Assembly (NCBI GenBank): GCA_017479265.1
Contig: JAFVCK010000069.1
Location: 1-58,550, forward strand
Source: Bacteroidales bacterium
GTDB taxonomy: Bacteria; Bacteroidota; Bacteroidia; Bacteroidales; UBA932
Reading direction: 5' to 3'
Length of the DNA: 58,550 bases
A program made the translations under genes and the position numbers. Below the pieces are notes generated by a model, which worked only from the letters and a program-made list of their open reading frames with translations, had not been told where the DNA came from and did not search any database. Every line of letters starts with the position of its first letter. Positions within the stretch are counted from its first letter, which is position 1. Below, in pieces: positions 42,386-51,451 of this stretch.

Positions 42386-45300
42386 TTAGTTCAGGGCGAA
42401 CACCACGGAACTGTATCCGGGGAGGGTAACCGTAGCACCGTCCGCCATGTTGCCCGACACCGTGACCTTGCCGTTCGCCACCAGTATGTTGGAAGAGGAC
42501 ACGTTCTCTCCCGGCCAGCGGACCACGCCTGTGGTGTGGGAAGAGAAGTTGTGCAGCACAAGCACCACCTTGCCGGAGCCGTCGTTGGCATGCAGATACC
42601 ATCCTGCAACATGGCCGTCATAGCCTGAATAGCTGCGCTCGTCAGCCTCGGGATAGCCGTCCGCAAGGGCGGGATTGATGTTCCTTGCATAAGCGAAATG
42701 CCTGTAGAGGGTCAGCAATGAAGTCTCGTCCTCGCTCTGGCTCTCAACGCTGATGGATGAGGTCAGCATATTCCAGTCCACCTTGTTGGAAACGCCCTTG
42801 GAGGCCGCTGAAGACTGGGAAGAGGTCCACATTATAGGAGTACGGACATACTCGTCACCTCCTGCCTTGGTGCCCCAATAGCCAAGTTCCTCGCCCTGAT
42901 AGATGTAGGGACGGCCGGCTGCCGTCAGCAGGACTGCGGCTGCAAGGCGGATCTTCGGCTTGTAATTGCCGAGGGTAGAAGCGGTACGGTCCTCGTCATG
43001 GTTGGCCAGCTTGGGCGTAGCTATGGCATCGGTGCGCTGCTCTTTGTGATTGTACCAACGATAAGGCAAGGACTGGGGGAAGTTCTGACCGTAGCCGGCA
43101 TTCCAGATGGTCTCACCGCCAAGGCACTCGCGAAGGTCCCACCAGAACTGGAACTCGAACAGGGCCGGCAGACACTGGTAGAAAGGAGTGCAGTCGCCGT
43201 CGCCGGAGAGCACCTCGCCTACCATGAATATGTCGGAATCGCTCCAGGACAGGCCCGTGCGTGAGGAAGCGTTATCCTTGTATATCTTGTTGCAGGCGGA
43301 GTAGAAGGCCTTCCAGAAAGCCTTGTTCTCGGGGCCTGTCTCGTTGCAGTAGATATGCTTGACGGCATCCAGACGGAATCCGTCAACACCCATCTTGAGC
43401 CATTTCTCGGCGCTTCCCACCACGGCCTTGAAGGCTGCGGAAGAAGCCACGTCGGTGGACTTGCCATAGTCGAAGTCCACGAACATTCCCGTTCCGAACT
43501 CTGTATAATAGTAGTACATGTCGCCGCCCGGCATCACAATGTTCAGCACATCGTCGCTCTCGCCCTGGTACAGGGTATGGGCCACGCCGTACTGGAGCTG
43601 GTCACCTGTCTTGTTGAAACCCCACTTCGTACCCTTGGACCAGTCGTCGGCCTTGGTGGTACGGATAAGGCAGCCCCATGAAGACTCGAAATCAAGCACA
43701 AGCACATATTTGTTCGTACCGTTGTCGGCGAACTGCGTGTAGGTGCTGCTGCCCCAGAAGAGGTAACGGGCAGGATTGTTATGGCTTGCGGAAGGCGATG
43801 TCACCGCATCCGTAGTCTTGGAAACCGTCATGGTAGGAGCGGAAGCATTGCTCCAGTCAAGTTCAATCTTCAGCCTTTCCTTTCCGCCTCCGCCAATCAG
43901 AACGGGGAACCACTTGCCGCTGTCATATCCGCAGTTGGCCTGAGGAATCTTGCCGGCCGCAACATCGGCCTGAGGATTCTTGGACAGGGAATAATAGTTC
44001 CAATAAGGGGATGAGGTGCCGTTCTTCTTGACATCGAGGAACCACTTGTTCTGGTCGCCGCTGTGGTTGATTACATAGTCAAGATAGATGCGGATATTGT
44101 GCTTGTGGGCCTCTGAAACGAGTTTCTGGAAGTCGGCCTCGGTTCCGAAACGGGGGTTGACGGTCTCATAGTCAGTCACATCGTATCCATGATAGGACTG
44201 GGCAGGCTGTATAGGAGACAGCCACAGGCCGGTCACGCCGAGACGGTCGAAATAATCGAGTTTCTCGGTAATGCCGTTGAAGTCACCGTAGCCGTCGCCG
44301 TTGGAATCGCGGAAGCTGAACACATTGACCTGGTAGGTAAGGCCGGAAGCCTTGTCGGAGGGCACCTTGACGAAAGCGTCGGGGTCGAAGTCTCCGCCGA
44401 GGTCCACTTCGGGCTTGCCCTCGGCCTCATGGGTCCAAGCAGTGCCGGCAGCAAGTATATAGGCTATCTTCTTCTCCGCGGCAAGATAAATGTCATACTC
44501 CCCTGCCGTGGCGACTACCATGTTGCCGCCGGAAGAAACCATGTCCATCTTGATGCCGATGGTGACATTGTTCTCCGTGTCGGCAGCGCCAAGGCCCAGG
44601 TTGTTGCTCCAGGTGCGGTTCTGGCGGAACTTGAGTTTCTCGCCTGCGGCTATGGAAACGCCCTTTGCGACCTCCCAGTAGCCTTCCGTATCCATGGGGA
44701 AGTCATAATCCCAGTTGGTAGAGCCGAGGGTGCCGATGATGGTCCAGGAACTGGTGCCGAACTTGATTTCCTTGGGCTCGATTCCCTTTCCGCTCACTCC
44801 GGGAGCGGCAGGGTCATCTATAACGGACACGCTCTTGCCGTCGAAGGCGAAGTACATGGTGGTATTGACCGTAAGGTTGCTCCATGCAGGGTCCTGAGTA
44901 TCGGGAGCGGGATACTGGTTGGAGCCTCCGTCGTTGAGAATCAGGCTCACGCCGGACACATCGGTGAATCCTGAAGCCTCCCAGTAGGTATATGTATATT
45001 CTCCTATTACCTTGGTGCCGGAAGCATAGGTGCCCGGCCAGCTGCCGTAGGGCTGATATCCGCCGCCACCGGCATACGCATACATGTAAGGAGTATCCCA
45101 GGTGGAATTGTTGAGCACGTATATACGCACGTTCTCGCCCTCCTGCCGGTCGCCCTTGGCATCTCCGTGGGCGAATTCATCTCCGGCCTTCTCCACATAG
45201 AGAATCATGTAGGAAGGATGGATGTAGAAGTCATATTTGCCTGCGGCAATCTGGAAGTTGCCTCCGTTGTCTGCCAGGGCATACTTGCGGTCTATCGAGG

Positions 45301-45955
45301 GCTGGCCTGCACCTGCGCCGAGGTTGAGGTCCCATGCGCCGTCCTTGCGGAACTTGAAGAGGTCCTCGGCAGCGATGTCTATGTCAAATGCAGCCGTCCA
45401 TCCACTCTGCACGTCCTCGTACATGGGGATATCCTCGTCATCGGAAAGACCCCAGTTATGGCCCATGAGGGTGCCTGTCACGCCCCAGGTGGAAAGCAGG
45501 TCGAAACGCTCGCGGGGAATGACCTCGCCGGGCTCCTCGGGCTCCTGGGAAATATCAGGGTTCACGGAAGGGTCGCTGCTGACCTCCGGCTCCGGCTCTC
45601 CCTTTCCGGACTGGCGCACCGGTATGTCCAGGGTCACGGAAGGATTGGACACCAAGGAGATGTGTATGGTACAACTGCGCTCTACTCCTTCATTGGGGCT
45701 GGCCGTTGCAATCACGGTCTTGGGCCCCGTCGCGGCCTTTTCATCTAATTCAAGCCATGCCTCGGACACCTCTGCGGTCCAGGCAGCCTTGGTCTGCACC
45801 GCGAATGGCTTGGCATCGCCGTCTCCCTTGAATGTCAGCTCGCTGACATTGGACTTGATCTGGGTGTCGGTCGGCTCCACCTCCCCTCTCTTCTTGCAGG
45901 AAAAGAGGGTTGAAACAGTCAAAAGGACCAGCACCGTACTAAATAATCTTTTCAT
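42386..45955 (-). CDS. Multimodular GH13 alpha-amylase lipoprotein
   Basis: A 1189-residue surface lipoprotein (lipobox TLFSC). Modules in order: BACON domain (about 30-110); a PS-rich linker; a SusE/F-like starch-binding domain (about 147-255, WGVTGTLMGHNWG); a CBM26-like module (about 275-370, VRIYVLNNSTWDTPYMYAY); a second SusE/F-like domain (about 393-510, SWTIIGTLGSTNWD); then GH13 from about 540. Catalytic residues: Asp in DGFRLDAVKH near 861, Glu in FMVGEVLS near 914, Asp in LANHDEDR near 984. A stretch of about 130 residues (680-810) is inserted before region II, where SusG carries CBM58. It should cut alpha-1,4 glucans. It is six bases after the other amylase gene. Confidence 0.92.
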   Translation of the reverse strand: MKRLFSTVLVLLTVSTLFSCKKRGEVEPTDTQIKSNVSELTFKGDGDAKPFAVQTKAAWTAEVSEAWLELDEKAATGPKTVIATASPNEGVERSCTIHISLVSNPSVTLDIPVRQSGKGEPEPEVSSDPSVNPDISQEPEEPGEVIPRERFDLLSTWGVTGTLMGHNWGLSDDEDIPMYEDVQSGWTAAFDIDIAAEDLFKFRKDGAWDLNLGAGAGQPSIDRKYALADNGGNFQIAAGKYDFYIHPSYMILYVEKAGDEFAHGDAKGDRQEGENVRIYVLNNSTWDTPYMYAYAGGGGYQPYGSWPGTYASGTKVIGEYTYTYWEASGFTDVSGVSLILNDGGSNQYPAPDTQDPAWSNLTVNTTMYFAFDGKSVSVIDDPAAPGVSGKGIEPKEIKFGTSSWTIIGTLGSTNWDYDFPMDTEGYWEVAKGVSIAAGEKLKFRQNRTWSNNLGLGAADTENNVTIGIKMDMVSSGGNMVVATAGEYDIYLAAEKKIAYILAAGTAWTHEAEGKPEVDLGGDFDPDAFVKVPSDKASGLTYQVNVFSFRDSNGDGYGDFNGITEKLDYFDRLGVTGLWLSPIQPAQSYHGYDVTDYETVNPRFGTEADFQKLVSEAHKHNIRIYLDYVINHSGDQNKWFLDVKKNGTSSPYWNYYSLSKNPQADVAAGKIPQANCGYDSGKWFPVLIGGGGKERLKIELDWSNASAPTMTVSKTTDAVTSPSASHNNPARYLFWGSSTYTQFADNGTNKYVLVLDFESSWGCLIRTTKADDWSKGTKWGFNKTGDQLQYGVAHTLYQGESDDVLNIVMPGGDMYYYYTEFGTGMFVDFDYGKSTDVASSAAFKAVVGSAEKWLKMGVDGFRLDAVKHIYCNETGPENKAFWKAFYSACNKIYKDNASSRTGLSWSDSDIFMVGEVLSGDGDCTPFYQCLPALFEFQFWWDLRECLGGETIWNAGYGQNFPQSLPYRWYNHKEQRTDAIATPKLANHDEDRTASTLGNYKPKIRLAAAVLLTAAGRPYIYQGEELGYWGTKAGGDEYVRTPIMWTSSQSSAASKGVSNKVDWNMLTSSISVESQSEDETSLLTLYRHFAYARNINPALADGYPEADERSYSGYDGHVAGWYLHANDGSGKVVLVLHNFSSHTTGVVRWPGENVSSSNILVANGKVTVSGNMADGATVTLPGYSSVVFALN

Positions 45956-45961
45956 ATCGAG

Positions 45962-48094
45962 TTATTGTTTGAATACAACTGAAGAGTTGCCGCCAAGGGT
46001 GAGGGAACTTCCTGATACCGAGAAGGTTCCGAGACTGACGACGGCTTCCGAGAGCTTGTCGCCGGAAAAGTCCAGGGTAATCTGCGAAGAGCCGAAGTTA
46101 TGCACTACGAGCATCTTCTCCCCTGAATCGGCCTCCATGTACCAGACGGCAGGAGCACCGACCGAGGAATTGGAATCGTTATACTTTGCGTGGCGGGCCA
46201 TGCTACCCGCTCCGAGGGACTCCCAGGTGTTGCGGGCCTCGGCAAAGCGCTTGTAAACATTCAGTATGGAATCATCATTGCCGCTCTGTGCCTCGACTGA
46301 AATCGAAGGCGTGAGCATGGCATTGTCTATCTTTCCGGAGAGTTTCTTGGAGGCCAGGCCGCTGCCGTCCGACTTCCACATGATAGGGGTACGCACCCAC
46401 TCGTCGCCGCTCTGCTTGCTGCCCCAGTAGCCGAGTTCCTCGCCCGAATAGATATAGGGCTCGCCGCCGGCAGTCAGCAGCACCGCCCCAGCCTGCTTCA
46501 TCTTGGGAAGGCTCTTGCCGAGGGTCGTACCGGTACGGTCCTCGTCGTGGTTGGACAGTTTGGAAGCCTCGACATAGTCGCTGCGGTACTTGGCATACAG
46601 GGGCTGATAAGAGGCTATGTCCTTGTAGAAATAGCAGCCCGTACCGTTGTTGAGAGCCCACTGCAGGCGGTTCCAGAAGCTGAACTCGAAGAATCCGGGC
46701 ATGCCGGCATAATAGGGAGCCACCTCCCCTGCCTCGCTGTACTGCTCTCCCACCATGTAGAATTCGCCCTTGCCGCCGGAGAGCTTGTAGGCGCGGTTGC
46801 AGCGGTCGTACCACTTGCCCAGGAACACGGGGTTGTCCGTGCTGTTGGCATTGTGATAGATATGCTTGACGGCATCAAGGCGAAGGCCGTCTATCCCGAA
46901 GCCTATCCACTTGTCCACGGTTGAAGCCAGATGATTGAATGCCAGGGACTTCTCGCTCTCGGAAGCCTTGTGGTAGTTCCAGTCTGCGAACCAGTCCGTC
47001 CACATGTGGGAATGGTAGAATTCGCCTGCGGCGAAAGTGATGTCATTTGCGGCATCTCCGCTGACGAGGGTCTTGGGAGTGCCGAAGGTAACTGCCTGGT
47101 CGCCCACTGCCGCACCCCATTTGTCGTTGCCCCACGAAGAGGTGCTTGTCCTTATGAGGAAGCCCCAGTCGGAGTCGAAATCGACGGTAATCTCAAACTT
47201 GTTGCTGCCGGCAGAATACATGCGGACATTGCCCTTGGTGCCGTAGAAAAGGTATTTCTGCACGGAAGCATCGCTGTTGGAGGTCTGTGCAGGCTCGGTC
47301 GTTTCGGTGACCGTAACCGTAGGTTTTGAAGAATTGGACCAGTCCAGCAGGAAGTGGAAACGGCCCTTGGCACCAAGTCCGGAAGAAACCGGGGACTTGT
47401 ACCACTGATTGCCCTGATAGGCATCCGGCGAATTGGATGGAATCATCTCTATCCTGCCGGCTGCTATATCGGCCTTGGGATTGGAAGAGAATATGAAAGC
47501 GCTCCTCCATTCGCTGCTCTTGCTCCTGGCCGCCGCAAGGAAATAAGGATGGTCCTTGCCGGCATGGTTCAGAACATAGTCCAGATATATCTTTATGCCC
47601 TTCTGGTGGGCTGCATGGATAAGGCTCCTGAGGTCATCCTCGCTGCCATACTCCTTGTTGACGGCGGAATAGTCGGTAATGTCATATCCATGATAGGACA
47701 TTGCAGGATGAATAGGAGACAGCCAGATGGCCTTGCACCCTAGGGACTCAATGTAGTCAAGGTGCTGCTCTATTCCCTTGAAGTCGCCTATTCCGTCGCC
47801 GTTGCTGTCGGCGAAACTATAGACCAGCAGCTGATAGGTGATGGTGCCTTTCTTGCCGCTGTCCACGAAGTCGTCTTCCCTTTGTGAAACATAGATCTGG
47901 GCGGAATGGTCGGTCCCGTCACCATGGGAAGGGTCATCGTCTTCTACAGGCTCCGACGATGCATCAGGTGAGGATGAGGCATCCTCGGACACGGGGTCGC
48001 CCGAGCCATCGATTACATTGTTCCTGTCCTTTTCGCAAGACAGCAGAAGCCCTGCGGAAATGATAACCGAAATAAGCAGACTGAAACGTTTCAT
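45962..48094 (-). CDS. SusG-like GH13 alpha-amylase lipoprotein
   Basis: A 710-residue lipoprotein close in size and layout to SusG. The lipobox is GLLLSC, followed by an acidic tether (SGDPVSEDASSSPDASSEP). GH13 region: DYVLNHAGKDHPYF, Asp in DGLRLDAVKH near 406, Glu in FYMVGEQYSE near 450, Asp in LSNHDEDR near 516. An insert at about 228-358 matches the CBM58 position of SusG. It hydrolyses starch at the cell surface so SusC can import the products. Start 48094 (MKRFSLL) is used because the ATG at 48118 lies in the terminator hairpin. It is probably a paralogue of the next gene's catalytic part. Confidence 0.92.
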   Translation of the reverse strand: MKRFSLLISVIISAGLLLSCEKDRNNVIDGSGDPVSEDASSSPDASSEPVEDDDPSHGDGTDHSAQIYVSQREDDFVDSGKKGTITYQLLVYSFADSNGDGIGDFKGIEQHLDYIESLGCKAIWLSPIHPAMSYHGYDITDYSAVNKEYGSEDDLRSLIHAAHQKGIKIYLDYVLNHAGKDHPYFLAAARSKSSEWRSAFIFSSNPKADIAAGRIEMIPSNSPDAYQGNQWYKSPVSSGLGAKGRFHFLLDWSNSSKPTVTVTETTEPAQTSNSDASVQKYLFYGTKGNVRMYSAGSNKFEITVDFDSDWGFLIRTSTSSWGNDKWGAAVGDQAVTFGTPKTLVSGDAANDITFAAGEFYHSHMWTDWFADWNYHKASESEKSLAFNHLASTVDKWIGFGIDGLRLDAVKHIYHNANSTDNPVFLGKWYDRCNRAYKLSGGKGEFYMVGEQYSEAGEVAPYYAGMPGFFEFSFWNRLQWALNNGTGCYFYKDIASYQPLYAKYRSDYVEASKLSNHDEDRTGTTLGKSLPKMKQAGAVLLTAGGEPYIYSGEELGYWGSKQSGDEWVRTPIMWKSDGSGLASKKLSGKIDNAMLTPSISVEAQSGNDDSILNVYKRFAEARNTWESLGAGSMARHAKYNDSNSSVGAPAVWYMEADSGEKMLVVHNFGSSQITLDFSGDKLSEAVVSLGTFSVSGSSLTLGGNSSVVFKQ

Positions 48095-48106
48095 AGGGAA
48101 AATATT

Positions 48107-48144
48107 TAAAAGTGGCATACGGCCACGTCCCGCCGTATGCCACT
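48107..48144 (-). terminator. Terminator or attenuator between the SusE/F and amylase genes
   Basis: AGTGGCATACGGC (48111-48123) pairs perfectly with GCCGTATGCCACT (48132-48144), 8-base loop. On the minus strand it is followed by TTTTAAATATTTT. It would reduce read-through from susC-D-E/F into the two amylase genes. Confidence 0.8.
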
Positions 48145-48158
48145 TAGGTTAAAAGAAA

Positions 48159-49667
48159 TTACCTATTTACGACAGCAGTACCTGCGTTGAAGTCGAAGGT
48201 AACCTTCGATCCGGCTATAACATTGAATGCGGGAAGTTCAGCATTGTCCTTCTCACCGGCATTGCCGGCGTCCTCGGCGGGTGTCCAGAGGCCACGGTAC
48301 ATGATACCGCCCTCTCCGTCGGGTTTGAACTCATGCTGCCACCAATCGAATGCGGACTTGCAGTAAACGCGGAGGTCGCCGTCAGCTGCGGCGGTCACGG
48401 TGGCTGTTCCGTTGACGTTGTCAACAGTACCTGCTATGGCATTCTCAAGTTTCCACATGTCATCGCCTTCTATACCGGTGCAAGGTCCGGTGATAGCGAT
48501 TTCAGTTGCCTGAAGAGTCATGGTGTCATCGGGGATGTTGATGGAGATAGTCCACAGACCGTCTGAAGGAACAACAACGTTGCCATCGCCGTCGAAAGTG
48601 ATGTTCTCGCTGTTATTTGCACGGCCGGCGAATGCCTTGCTCCAGTTGTCAGGCTCGTTGATGGTGCTGAACTTGAAGCCTTCACCTGCCTTGAAGAAGC
48701 GGGTAACAACAAAGCAGCCATCCTTCCAAGGAGTCTTGGGAAGCCTTACGATTCCTTCGGAGCCAAATGTCCAGTTGCCGAATGCTGCACCGATCATGTA
48801 CATCTCGGTAGGGAGTTCGGACTTTGCAGTCTGATTGAGAGTCATGGAGAAGGACTTGTCAAATGAACCTGCAGCAAGCTTGAAGGTGAGGGTAATGTCA
48901 TAAATACCGGCACCGTCGGAAGCAGGAATATTGTCCTTGGGAAGGAAGTCCTTGCCAAGGGAAGTCTCAGCCTTTACCTTTCCGGCATCGTCGAGGGTAA
49001 CCTTCCAGTAGTTGCCGGTTGCGAACTTGAAGCCGTTTCCAGCGAGCTCCTGACCCTTGAAAGTCCAGGTAATACCGTCATTGCTGAAGGTAGTGACAGC
49101 GGGATCGGAAGCAGTGAAGCCCCAGCTGTTCATGTCACCGCGGACACCGAAGTTGCTGGCATCGAGGAGAACGATCTGTGCTCCGCCTGCAGCATCGAGG
49201 TCGCCGCTCTTGTTGATATCGAGAACGATGTGATACAGACCGGTCTTAGCAACCTTCATTGCAGGAGCGGTATCGCCGGTCTGGAGAGCACCCTTGAGGA
49301 CAGACTCAGGGTTATCGCCGTAACTTTCGTTGTCGGAAGGGGTCTGGAACTCCTTGAGCTCAGCGCTGTAACGGACCTTCTTGCCAGCCTCGTTGTAGAT
49401 GAGATAGAACTCCTTGCCGCCCTCGAGAACGATATACTTCTCGAACATACCCTCACGGGATTCCTTGGTAACCTCGTTGACACCTGCGGTCATCACGCAA
49501 GTTCCTTTGATATCAGAGCTTCCTGTTGCCTCACCGGCTACATAGAAACCATCCTCAACAACTGCATCCCAGTTAATGTCAGAGTCTTTTCCATTGTTCT
49601 TGTTGCAAGAAGCAAGGGAAAGAACCATGAGAGCAGTTGCTCCAAGTACATAAAATACTCTTTTCAT
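48159..49667 (-). CDS. SusE/SusF-like starch-binding lipoprotein
   Basis: A 502-residue lipoprotein (MKRVFYVLGATALMVLSLASC). It has the SusE/SusF layout: an N-terminal domain (about 30-165), then tandem Ig-fold starch-binding domains (FGVRGDMNSWGFTASD near 180; MYMIGAAFGNWTFGSEG near 300). The C-terminal region (about 390-502) is another beta domain ending in VTFDFNAGTAVVNR. Aromatic residues in the WGF and NWTF segments are the usual starch-contact type. It holds starch at the surface for the SusCD complex. Located 55 bases after susD. Confidence 0.87.
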   Translation of the reverse strand: MKRVFYVLGATALMVLSLASCNKNNGKDSDINWDAVVEDGFYVAGEATGSSDIKGTCVMTAGVNEVTKESREGMFEKYIVLEGGKEFYLIYNEAGKKVRYSAELKEFQTPSDNESYGDNPESVLKGALQTGDTAPAMKVAKTGLYHIVLDINKSGDLDAAGGAQIVLLDASNFGVRGDMNSWGFTASDPAVTTFSNDGITWTFKGQELAGNGFKFATGNYWKVTLDDAGKVKAETSLGKDFLPKDNIPASDGAGIYDITLTFKLAAGSFDKSFSMTLNQTAKSELPTEMYMIGAAFGNWTFGSEGIVRLPKTPWKDGCFVVTRFFKAGEGFKFSTINEPDNWSKAFAGRANNSENITFDGDGNVVVPSDGLWTISINIPDDTMTLQATEIAITGPCTGIEGDDMWKLENAIAGTVDNVNGTATVTAAADGDLRVYCKSAFDWWQHEFKPDGEGGIMYRGLWTPAEDAGNAGEKDNAELPAFNVIAGSKVTFDFNAGTAVVNR

Positions 49668-49722
49668 AATTGATTTTTTGATTGTTGATTAAAAAGTTTG
49701 TATTTGTTAGATTTTAGTAGTT

Positions 49723-51438
49723 CTAATAACCTTCATTCTGTGTCCATACAGGGTTGCCGGAAGCATCACGCACGGACTTTTCCAGCACCGAGAACGGAAT
49801 CGGGAACCACTTGCGGTAATCATCCTTGGCAGTAACGAAATCGACATAGTCGCTGTCATTGAACTTGCCGAAGCGGATGAGGTCGCGGCGGCGCATGTTC
49901 TCCCATGCAAATTCACGGCCACGCTCGTCGAGAATGCCGTCCAGGGTCAGAGCCTGGGGATAGGCGGCCTCGTAAGCGGCGGCGGGATTGGCATCGTACG
50001 CGAAGGCACGCTTGCGAAGAGTCTGGAAATCAGCGCTTGAATATCCGGAAGTACCTGTTCCTCCGCGGAGTATGGCCTCTTCCTTCATCCAAAGCACGTC
50101 GGCATAGCGGAAGAGCACGAAGTCGTTCTCGCTGTATTTGTACTTGCCGGCCTTGTCGATTTCATACTTGATGCTGCGGGCTCCCTCAAGGTCCGTAGCC
50201 TCGGAAAGGCTGGAGACTTCCTTCACTATGACAGCGTCGGACTGTGCCTCGTCCTTGTCCTTGCAAAGCTTGCCGTCTGCATCATAGATAGGACCGAGGA
50301 ACCATCCCCACTGCTTGGTGTCGTTGGTGCCGAGACCCTCGTTGCCGGGGCCGCGGACATCGCTGGCAGCATAACGGTCGATGAATGAAGGACGGGCGCA
50401 GAAACCGTTCCAAGGGGTCTCAATCATCTTGTAGGTCTTCTGATGGTTGTAATTCAGGGTCAGAAGGGCGATACGGAGCTTGTTGAGCATCATTCCGTCA
50501 CCGCCTGAACGCTCGTCGATGTCGGCCTCGCCGTTCTCCACGATGACGAAAATGTTCTCGCGGCTGGAGGAGTTGTCAATCTTGAAATTGGCGAAATAAT
50601 CAGGTTCTATGCTGTATGACCCTGCATCGATAACGGCATCGCAGCAGCGGACCGCATTGGTGTAAAAGTCTGTAGCAGAAGTGATTGCCGAAGTAAACGT
50701 GTTGTCAATCTCGATATTGGAAGGAGTGCAGTCGAAAGACTCGGCATTGAGGTACAGACGGGCCAGGAGGGCGTATGCGAAGCCCTGTGTGGCGCGGCCG
50801 TAATAGAGGGCACGGGTACCGTCATTAACCTGAGGAAGATTGGGAGCATTCTTCTCCAGGCAGTTGACAAGGTGAGACCAGACCTTGGAAGGCTCCATGA
50901 GGGGGTCGTCGGCCTTGTCCACAAATTCCTCAAGATAAGGAATGCGGCCGAAGCAGTCGAAGAGCATGTAATAATAATAGGAACGCATTACTTCCAGCTC
51001 GCCTATATACTGTGCAAACACATTTTCAGACATGGAAGCCTTGTTGTTCTCCAGGGTCTTTATGAGTTTGTTGCAGAGCACGGCACCCTGTATGGTAGTG
51101 TTCCAGATATTCTTGAAAGCGTTGCCCATCTCGTTCCAGTTGTGGGTATTGAGATTCTTCCAATAACCTCCGTCTTCCCAGTCCTTGTCGGGCATACGTG
51201 TAGGATTCAGGCCCTCGTCTGCGGTCAGGGTAACTACGCCCCAATATCCCCAGTGGTCATGCAGCCACTTGACATCTGCATAGCACTGACCCACGAGAAG
51301 AGCCACGTTTTCCTCATTGGTCATAAGGTCGGCCGTCGTAGGGCTGCCGTAATTCTTCTCCTCAAGCATAGCGTTGCAGGACGCGAAGAAAGGGAGCGCC
51401 AGAGCTGCGGCCATTATAGCGATAATTATCTTTTTCAT
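49723..51438 (-). CDS. susD: SusD starch-binding lipoprotein
   Basis: A 571-residue SusD-family lipoprotein (lipobox FFASC). Family pattern: YIGELEVMRSYYYYMLFDCFGRIPYLEE, the conserved ARLYLNAE helix, FRYADVLWMKEEAILRGG, RGREFAWENMRRRDLIRFG and the C-terminal WFPIPFSVLE. Located 13 bases after susC with the SusE/F gene downstream, it is part of the starch locus and probably binds malto-oligosaccharides. The gene symbol is by locus context rather than detailed ortholog analysis. Confidence 0.93.
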   Translation of the reverse strand: MKKIIIAIMAAALALPFFASCNAMLEEKNYGSPTTADLMTNEENVALLVGQCYADVKWLHDHWGYWGVVTLTADEGLNPTRMPDKDWEDGGYWKNLNTHNWNEMGNAFKNIWNTTIQGAVLCNKLIKTLENNKASMSENVFAQYIGELEVMRSYYYYMLFDCFGRIPYLEEFVDKADDPLMEPSKVWSHLVNCLEKNAPNLPQVNDGTRALYYGRATQGFAYALLARLYLNAESFDCTPSNIEIDNTFTSAITSATDFYTNAVRCCDAVIDAGSYSIEPDYFANFKIDNSSSRENIFVIVENGEADIDERSGGDGMMLNKLRIALLTLNYNHQKTYKMIETPWNGFCARPSFIDRYAASDVRGPGNEGLGTNDTKQWGWFLGPIYDADGKLCKDKDEAQSDAVIVKEVSSLSEATDLEGARSIKYEIDKAGKYKYSENDFVLFRYADVLWMKEEAILRGGTGTSGYSSADFQTLRKRAFAYDANPAAAYEAAYPQALTLDGILDERGREFAWENMRRRDLIRFGKFNDSDYVDFVTAKDDYRKWFPIPFSVLEKSVRDASGNPVWTQNEGY

Positions 51439-51451
51439 ATCTTCTCGAATT

